Assembly: GCA_944470555.2 (NCBI GenBank)
Contig: OX104127.1
Coordinates: 32,441,661-32,505,660 of the forward strand
DNA from: Heterobilharzia americana
Lineage: Eukaryota; Platyhelminthes; Trematoda; Strigeidida; Schistosomatidae
Length of the DNA: 64,000 bases
Direction of reading: 5' to 3'
In this document: piece by piece, positions 57,200-64,000 of the stretch
Position numbering within the stretch: position 1 is the first letter of the stretch
How the letters are laid out: each line of letters starts with the position of its first letter
Translations under genes and position numbers: made by a program
The notes under the pieces: model-generated
Database searches by the model: none
Seen by the model: only the letters and a program-made list of their open reading frames with translations
What the model was told of the DNA's origin: nothing

Positions 57200-58260
57200 T
57201 AAGAGTATCTGGAGACCCAGTGGCTACCTCTCGAGGACTCGCTAGTTTAGGCATAACACTGAGTTGTAGAGCAGAAAATTGGACATCTTGATTTGATACC
57301 AGTAAACAACCGTTTATGTGAGGCCCGACCGAATGGGTCTGTGAGAAATGCAAGAACTTTAAGACCAACTGATGCCTATTTGAAATCTCCGCCTACGCAC
57401 TCACCCACTGTACCTCAGATGATCCAAAGGGTGAATTCTGTGGGAAGCTGTCAATTTTGCTACAGAAAGCAAAACGTTAAGATATAGTGAAAATGGCAGG
57501 TGACTTTAACACTCAAACAGGAAAGCTGAGCCAATCGGAAAGTTGTCCTGAGGTTATCTGCCTAATCTCATGCCAACGAACCGCTAACGGCGGTCGTCGG
57601 TTGCGATTTCGCTCCGAGAATCACTTGTTTCTGCCCAGCACTATCTGTCTTACATGGCATCCGCCGACATTAAACCAACGACGGACACAGATAGATCACA
57701 CCACCATAATCTATTGTTGGAGAGGATGGGTGAAGAATTGCTGCCCATTGCGGAGTACCTGTTTGAACTCCGATGACGCAATAGTACGTGGTTTGTGTAT
57801 GTATGCGCCCTACTGGTTGCAGTAAAAATGCGATAGCAAAGCCTATCTGTGCTCGATTGTAAAACGAGGACGTTAAGAACGCATTTATAGAGTAGATAAC
57901 TAACCATTTATCCAAACTTGACTGAAACCCTAATGCTGAGAAAACCTGACGTGATATGAAGTCTGCTGTAGAGACAGTTGTTAACCTACACATGAAGGTT
58001 AGCGAATTTCACTAGATTTCCGCAACGTCATCCAAACTGATTGATGCGAGAAGACTGACTCCGGCTGGCTCTGACCGCAAAGAGGTGCGAAAGCACCTTA
58101 AACGGGAATTGACCGAGAGTATTTGCTATAACAACGAAGAGTGGTCGGTGGCTATGGTAAAATATATGGAGAAGGCATCAGCGTTGGGTAATATCCGGCA
58201 ACTGCTTTAAATTGTTTCACAAACCAGCAAGAAGTTTAGTGAGATCGTCGCCGAAAGGGA
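57200..58260 (+). mobile_element. RTE-B endonuclease and linker remnant, plus strand
   Basis: Worn APE-type endonuclease: 'IPVNNRLCEARPNGSVR' (57298-57350), 'MAGDFNTQTGKLSQSES' (57493-57545), 'RRTQIDHTTIIYCWRGWVKN' (57682-57740) and 'LNSDDAIVRG' (57760-57790), which corresponds to the SDH region. The linker, with 'EEWSVAMVKYMEKASALGNI' (58137-58196), leads into 'IVAERDG'. It is cut at 58260 by the tail of the minus-strand RTE-C copy. Confidence 0.75.
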
Positions 58261-58261
58261 T

Positions 58262-60200
58262 GGGATTATTATTATTATTAAAACAGAAACATGGACAGCA
58301 AGGGCATCAAGAAATGCACCACACAAAGAAGTATAACAGCAATGTGGACATAGAGGACGAGTAAGAAAGAAAAACAATAAGAATAGCATGATTAAAAGGG
58401 CAGTCCAGTAAGATACCTTCAAAACAAAACGTTCATTACTTTTCAGCGGCAGAAGACAGAAGGAAGTTACATTATGACCCCCACTGGTTTCGATTCTGAG
58501 CCATATTTGATAAGGTCTCAAGCTATTGAGTTGCTTGATCTCTCAGACCCCACCCAGGGAGTTGTGATGCACCAACAGATGCTAACCCGATACAACTGTC
58601 CTTCACCACACGGCGCCACCTCACACACTGACCATCCCTTTACTTCTACCCTGTCCCGGAGCTAACAAACAACGAACGGCTTAGGGGCCGTTGTGACGAC
58701 ATGCGTAACACATATCCAAGTCACCGGTGTTTTCAGTAGCTTTAATTGATTAATGACGACCTCCATCATGCCCAAGCTGTCGTACCTCAGGATTACTTAC
58801 ATGGTGTTGCCACTGGATACGAGCAATCCTACGGAGACAAGAATAATCAAACACATCCTCAGCTCAGGGGAGCCAAGTCTCACAGGGGTAGGGCAGAGCT
58901 GCTCGCATCGAGACGTTGTAAACCGGACTTTTACGGTCATATTAAAGTCGGTGACGGCCCCAAAGGTGGTCCATATTGTTGTATGCCACTCTGGCTTTCG
59001 ATATGCGGTTGGAAGCTTCAAACCACCATTACTCATATAATAACCCAGATACACGGACTTTTCGACTACTTCCAACGGCTCAGCATCAAGGGTGAGCGCA
59101 GATACAGGTTCCTCTTAATCTTGCAAAAGCACATACCATACTTACAGACTCTAATCACCAACTGATTAAGTGCGAATTGAGTAGCTTGTGTTATTGCATA
59201 GTAAGATGATGCCGCCCGCATATTCAAGGCCGAATAGCCGTTCTCCGGGTAACAGATCTACACCATCACCACGCGCTTCTTTCAGAGCTGTCTCAAGAAT
59301 GTCATCGATGGCAAAGTTAAAGATGCAGGGAGAAATCGGGCAACCCTGACAAAACCTACTGCTGGTTTGGAACCATGGACATAGGTGGTTGTATGCCGTC
59401 ACTCTCCCTGAGGTGTTATCGTATAGGGCTTCCAAAGTGTTAATAAATTCCTCAGGGACGCGCTTCTCCAACCGAAAATTGCAGGGTACAGCTCCCTTCA
59501 ACTAATCGAAGGCGGTCCTAATGTCAAGAAACGATTGTTGGCCTACAATGCGTATGGCGATGTTCAAGCATCCACGAACCGAACGAAATCCAGCCTGCCT
59601 CTCACGAATCACTTTCTCACGTGTTTTGCGAAGTATGATAGCAGCCAATATTCTCGACGCAACTGGTAATAGATTAATACCCCGATGATTGTCATGTACA
59701 TTACGTAAACCCTTTTTAAAGATGGACACAACAGTAGCCTCATTCCAGATGGATGGGACACAGTCTACCATACCTTCAACAAACTAGTCGGTCCTCTGAC
59801 TAGTAGTTCCTCCATCCATAAAATTACCCAGGGGTAAGCTGTCTGGGCCAGGTGCCTTGTGGCGTTCCAGAACTCGGAGTTCCTTGCGGACCTCCGCTTT
59901 GTTAGGTGGGTCACTGTTAATTGACCATGGAGCACGACACACTAAACTTGACAATGCTGGAGCCAAGGACCAGCTAAAGTGCTTTTCTAAGTGCTCCACC
60001 CAGCGTTTCAGGCGTCTTTGAAGATTGTTTATCAGTGTACCATCTGCCTCACGAACCGTCTCATTGACACCCAGCTGCCAGTGGCTCGGATGAGCTGGGA
60101 CAGCTTCCAAATATTGTGAGATGCAGTTGCTGCTCCCATCTCGATCGCGCGTTTTGACCACCACAGTCTCTCCACGAAGATGAAAAGTTTGTTTCACACG
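58262..60200 (-). mobile_element. Third RTE-like family (RTE-C), minus strand, inserted in RTE-B
   Basis: The element tail (TAA)4 is at 58262-58280. The 3'UTR runs to about 58480, then the RT C-terminal part (to 59075, 'MEVVEKSVYLG'), RT (59501-59166 and 59771-59502) and linker (60060-59800, 'ERHKAPGPDSLPLGNFMDGG'). RT has 'DNHRGINLLPVASRILAAII', 'RQAGFRSVRGC', 'FLDIRTAFD' and 'FCQGCPISPCIFNFAIDDIL'. The catalytic motif is FGLEYAGG instead of YADD, removing both aspartates. Confidence 0.8.
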
Positions 60201-60204
60201 TGAA

Positions 60205-60680
60205 ACGATGATGACTGACAAAATCAACGTAGAACCTCGAACACAGGTGCATCCACTCCAGTTGCCATACTTCATAGGACTATGCAAAAAGCAGGTGGAT
60301 AGAAACAAGGTGACATCAATGTAGACAAAGTTGTGAGAGAATAAAAAAAACCTGAAGATAAAAGTGAGTGAATATTTAAGCTTTACAAGATGTTAAGTAG
60401 TGAATACATCTGCACCACTGCGTCCGATTTCCAGCCAAGTCACCAAGGGTCCTGGACCACTGACTCCTTCCATCTCGTGGACTCCAACTAGGCAGTGTAC
60501 ATCTTCCCAAACCGCTTAGACCAACAGTTAGACTATATTGACTGGAACCAGGTCTTGGTCCGCTCATCCTGAACTCTCTTCCAACCTCATCCAACTTCAC
60601 CTAGCATGGCATGTCAAAGTAGGCAGATGGTCGGCCAGCGCAGTACATGCCCAAGCCATTTCAGTTGACCAAGGTTCACA
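60205..60680 (-). mobile_element. RTE-B 3' fragment with GTCA-type end, minus strand
   Basis: Starts ATGACTGACAAAATC at 60207 (element end ATTTTGTCAGTCA) and shows the same 3'UTR and C-terminal blocks as copies 1-3, but clearly diverged ('[20 protein letters not shown]' frame at 60600-60376). Confidence 0.75.
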
Positions 60681-60819
60681 ACCTGAAATAATGCAAAGCA
60701 GCATGATCTAACCCAGGAGGTACCAGCTAGTGTATGGCAATCAGAGATAGTCCCGTCAAACTGATTTACTTCTCTGATCATCAGAATGTGCAGTTTTCTT
60801 GCAACATCCATGGGGAGCA

Positions 60820-61190
60820 ATTTCCACTTACTTGTCTAAAACCTTTGGATCCATGATTATCCGACGCCTAGTTAGAGCTCAAGGACAGCAAGACTCGAGA
60901 AATCCAGACCTGGACGAGGGTACAGCAATCATACTATTACCCTCCAACACGATCCAGGACACAGGCATACTAACCGGCAACCGACACTTGCCATATATCC
61001 TGACCTGAAGGCAGCACTTTACTGTCAACCATGAGCTGTTTGTGATAGTATGACTGCAGGGACTATTGAGCAAGAAGGTAAAGCTTATCAAAGGTCTACT
61101 CCAACTCAAGTAGCCGTGTAACCTGCTTGGTTTAACTACGCTACTTAGTGTACTGCGTAACGTTTTAGCCACCTATTATCAGCATCCCGG
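60820..61190 (+). mobile_element. RTE-B RT fragment, plus strand
   Basis: Frame 60799-61008 contains 'SKTFGSMIIRRLVRAQGQQD', matching 'SKILSSIILRRLSGAREQQA' of the 24.9-kb copy; the palm core after it is deleted or unreadable. A short stretch to 61190 is only weakly similar. Confidence 0.55.
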
Positions 61191-61197
61191 CCCTTAA

Positions 61198-61432
61198 AGA
61201 GACGATCTCACTAAACTTCATGCTGGTTTGTGAAACAATTTAAAGCAGTTGCCGGATATTACCCAACGCTGATGCCTTCTCCATATATTTTACCATAGCC
61301 ACCGACCACTCTTCGTTGTTATAGCAAATACTCTCGGTCAATTCCCGTTTAAGGTGCTTTCGCACCTCTTTGCGGTCAGAGCCAGCCGGAGTCAGTCTTC
61401 TCGCACAAATCAGTCCGAATGATATTGCATGA
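61198..61432 (-). repeat. RTE-B linker fragment, inverted duplicate of 58021-58252
   Basis: About 230 bp are the reverse complement of 58021-58252, at a few percent divergence. The match ends, on the 58-kb side, within ~10 bp of the RTE-C insertion point. Confidence 0.8.
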
Positions 61433-62189
61433 TGCTTGAACCTCAGAACTCCGGTTCCATGTGAGTTCGAAATTGATGGACGAACGTATGCAGATGCAGT
61501 ATATTTAAATTCTGAAAGGACTACTGAAAATGCGACGATTCGCCTCTACTGGCGGATGCGTAAGAGGATTGAGAAACAGAAGATAACATGCGTTTGCGAC
61601 GACCCGAACGGCTCTCAAGGAATCTGAAAGTGTTAGTCTATATTCACCATCTCAAAGAGTAATTTAGTACAGGTTTTTCTGATCCGGATACGCAAGTGTC
61701 GTTCGGTGGAACTGGATGGCTGCTACATCACTACTCAGCGATACTATACGTCAAACCCTGTTATTCTTGTACTGAGAAATATTTTTTGGAAGATAAATTG
61801 AAACATCCCCACAAGTTAATGTTAGCAGCTTGTTTGCCAGCAGTTGTGGACTCGAATAGTATTTCTTCCCAATGACCACGGATTCCGAAGTTCGTCGAGC
61901 AAGTGGTGAAAAACGATTGTTAGTTTGCGGGAATCTAGACAACACCTATGCATCCACTCCAAGATAAGAATTATTACATGATGATAAATATCATGGATTG
62001 CCAGTATATTCGCACTTATCAGATACAGGTTGCTGAAGTGGAATGATAATCAGTCCCATAAGGATGAAAACAAATCTGTAGTTTCGGATGAACATTCAAG
62101 GTCTGACAGGATGCAACGAACATTATCGCAAATCTCAAAAAGAAATCAGTTTACAGAACATTATATTCCACGTAAAAATGGAAATACAT
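61433..62189. other. Unassigned stretch downstream of RPL28
   Basis: Contains a 63-codon plus-strand frame (61436-61627, 'MNLRTPVPCEFEIDGRTYAD') without recognisable domain. The last ~50 bases before 62190 should be the RPL28 3'UTR. Confidence 0.35.
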
Positions 62190-62270
62190 TCAAGTCTTCT
62201 TAGCCTTCGGAGCAGGTGGCGCAACAGGTTTCATGTTAAGCATAAGAGCACTAGCTCGTCGTAGAGCCAA
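62190..62270 (-). CDS. RPL28: RPL28 exon 2
   Basis: 26 codons 'LALRRASALM' to 'KAKKT' and TGA. The acceptor is CCTCTTCAG. Confidence 0.94.
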   Translation of the reverse strand: MALRRASALMLNMKPVAPPAPKAKKT

Positions 62271-62628
62271 CTGAAGAGGATTAAGGGTTTAATGCAGAAC
62301 TTACCATCTTCAACTCCCTACGATATTTCTGTTTACACATCATGTTGCGAATTTTTTTCAGAGTTCGCCTGCGACCACGCACAAATTTTGTCCGGGTGAC
62401 AGCTTTAGCAGGTTTATGGTCTTTCCCAACATTTTTGGTGACAATTACTACGCCTTTTCCATATCTCTCTTCTTTAATCCCCATAGCCTTTTTGTGTACG
62501 AGACCGCTATATCTGAAGCAATTCTTTCCCTTGAGATTCAAAGGGTCTCGACTGAAGCATTGGTGACCTCGTTTCATCAAGAAACAGTGGTTGTTTTTTA
62601 TCAAATCCCATACAAGATGACTCGACAT
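62190..62628 (-). CDS. RPL28: 60S ribosomal protein L28 (eL28), two exons
   Basis: eL28 is a eukaryote-specific protein of the large ribosomal subunit. Exons 62628-62305 and 62270-62190 give 134 aa (human: 137). The start 'MSSHLVWDLIKNNHCFLMKR' aligns with the family's MSAHLQW-x7-CSSFLIKR. 'SRDPLNLKGKNCFRYSGLVH', 'GKGVVIVTK' and 'KIRNMMCKQKYRRELKM' follow, and exon 2 adds 'LALRRASALMLNMKPV' and a Lys-rich end. The intron is only 34 nt (62271-62304), GTAAGT to CTCTTCAG, a schistosome-type micro-intron; reading through it would end after 'VSSALNP' and lose the conserved RRAS block. It is the only host gene on the minus strand here. Confidence 0.95.
62305..62628 (-). CDS. RPL28: RPL28 exon 1
   Basis: 108 codons from ATG to 'ELKM', phase 0, donor GTAAGT. 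Confidence 0.95.
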
Positions 62629-62764
62629 GGTTTGTTACCGTTTTCGAAATATGCGGCAGTGAGCTCAAGGCTTCAAATTTCAAACTACATATTGTAGACG
62701 CTAAATGTTATTCCCGAGTGTTATCACGTTCTGCATGAATATACGTACTTTCCATGCTCTGTGG

Positions 62765-63430
62765 GCTGATGAGGTTAAAAATTACTTACAAGTGATATAG
62801 TGCTTGTCATTGAACATAACACCCTGTGAGTACATTCACCTGTTTCTTGTAAGCTGTATGTTCATTTTACCCATCTGTATTACCGCTAAAAGGCCTCCTC
62901 TCTCTGGATAATCTTTTTATGCCATTTATTCATGTGCAAAGTATTGGTTGCACTTTCATCACCTAGTTGGGATGTGAGTATATTGATTTGTGAAGAATGG
63001 TGTTCAGAGAGCGCAAAGTTAGTTGAGATTTCAAATTTCAGGGAAAACGGCCTATGATATTGGTACTCACTTTAAAACATATGCACACAAAACACAGAAA
63101 ATATGTATTTTCACATAGAACACTATAACACTTGGGAATAACTATTAACCTCACCTGATTTCCGAGTACCGTTCTTCATAAATAAATGTACTCACATACC
63201 AATTAGGAGATGGAAGTGCAACCAATACTTCGCACATGAATAAAGGACGTCGACATGATCAAATGACACATGGCAACTGGAAACTGTACAAATAGATAAA
63301 GCATGCATACAGCGTGCAGAAAATACGAGAATTTGTACACAGAACACTGTCCCACAACAAGCGCGATAACAACCATGGATATCTTTTGGCCTCACCCTAG
63401 AGAAAGAGCACAGTAGTTCCATGGACTCTA
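62765..63430. repeat. Cluster of inverted and direct repeats upstream of RPL28
   Basis: 62927-63002 and 63171-63245 are inverted copies of ~75 bp (core TTATTCATGTGC-AAGTATTGG in one, its reverse complement in the other). Outside and between them, 'GAACACT' plus 'CCTCACC' blocks at 63085-63155 recur diverged and directly at 63315-63400, and inverted at about 62770-62820. It looks like several opposed copies of one unidentified repeat unit. Confidence 0.55.
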
Positions 63431-64000
63431 TGTTTATCTCGCTACAGCACGTTTTGTGTTAGAAATGGCCGGTTGTTTTCCCAGAGGAAAGAAACCTGAA
63501 AGGACAGAAGCAACCACTTAATTAATTGGCTTGGTATATCTACTCCTGCTATCCATGCTTTGCAAGATGATGTTTGGCTTCGTGTGTATAGTCCGTCTTT
63601 TGCAAAGATTCTGCATATGCATCACACCTCAATTTAGGAGCGTTCCTTTAACAGATGACCGGATTCCCACTCAGAAATGCAGCTGTTTTGATGAGTCCCT
63701 CTGATTCTCCTTAGTGCTATCTAAGACTGCAAAGTGCCTGGTGAGAGCCACTTATAAAAAGCCATCCGATGAAGTAGAGTGTGAAGATCAAATGCTAGTG
63801 GCAGATCCACGGATTTTAGACGCGGAAGCCAGTTAAGCGAAGGCTCCTTCTATTCCACCAATAGCCATTTGAATCATTTGAATTCATGTTTGAACACCCA
63901 TTGAAGTCAGGTCAGTTAGTTCGCTGCGATTCATGCTCTGAGTTAGTTGGCCGAGTAGCACTAGATATTTCTAAAGGTCTATTGTCCCCCCACACATAGT
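63431..64000. other. Right end of window, unassigned
   Basis: No ORF with recognisable content and no repeat partner identified. Confidence 0.3.

Noticed and set aside
1..64000. CRISPR arrays, operons or bacterial gene systems
   Set aside because: Introns, retroelement content and gene types are those of an animal genome; no regularly spaced short direct repeats were seen.

Overview
The window is AT-rich, intron-bearing, repeat-dense eukaryotic DNA and looks like a blood fluke (Schistosoma) genome. The repeat families are the main reason: degenerate RTE-like and CR1-like non-LTR retrotransposons, a Ty3/gypsy remnant of the trematode Boudicca/CsRn1 type, and Sm-alpha-like repeats with a decayed hammerhead ribozyme core. 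The genes fit too, with conserved animal proteins, 34- and 39-nt micro-introns and multi-kilobase introns full of repeats. The species cannot be fixed from the sequence alone.

Layout. 1-27 kb is a graveyard of retroelements: a full-length RTE-A copy nested in a CR1 copy (with a visible target-site duplication), an almost complete minus-strand CR1 copy (9.3-13.9 kb), a third CR1/Jockey-like copy (14.1-16.6 kb), minus-strand RTE-B copies (18.3-21.4 kb), LTR-like repeats split by an RTE-A insertion (21.5-24.2 kb) and a nearly intact RTE-B RT (24.9-26.9 kb). 28-52 kb holds three plus-strand host genes: an MRGBP/Eaf7 homologue (28116-33229), the KEOPS subunit KAE1/OSGEP (35095-46384) and the Asteroid/ASTE1 homologue (48343-52315). 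Their introns and upstream regions hold a palindromic repeat family, a SINE-like family, Sm-alpha-like repeats, a gypsy remnant and near-identical RTE-B copies. 54-61.4 kb is another nested retroelement block with RTE-B and RTE-C in both orientations and an inverted duplication. The minus-strand ribosomal protein gene RPL28 lies at 62190-62628, followed by a repeat cluster upstream of it.

The four genes serve general functions: chromatin acetylation (MRGBP), t6A tRNA modification (KAE1), an XPG-like nuclease-fold protein (ASTE1) and the large ribosomal subunit (RPL28). They do not form an obvious pathway. The three plus-strand genes share a layout: a strong 3' splice-site-like sequence 5-18 nt before the ATG, and a SINE-like copy within about 0.2-0.8 kb upstream. 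The first suggests trans-splicing or 5'UTR introns. The most unusual observations are the cluster of about 140-bp palindromes in KAE1 intron 1, a one-base frameshift removing the conserved KAE1 C-terminus, and two RTE-B copies sharing about 310 bp of coding-like sequence beyond the element's 3' end.
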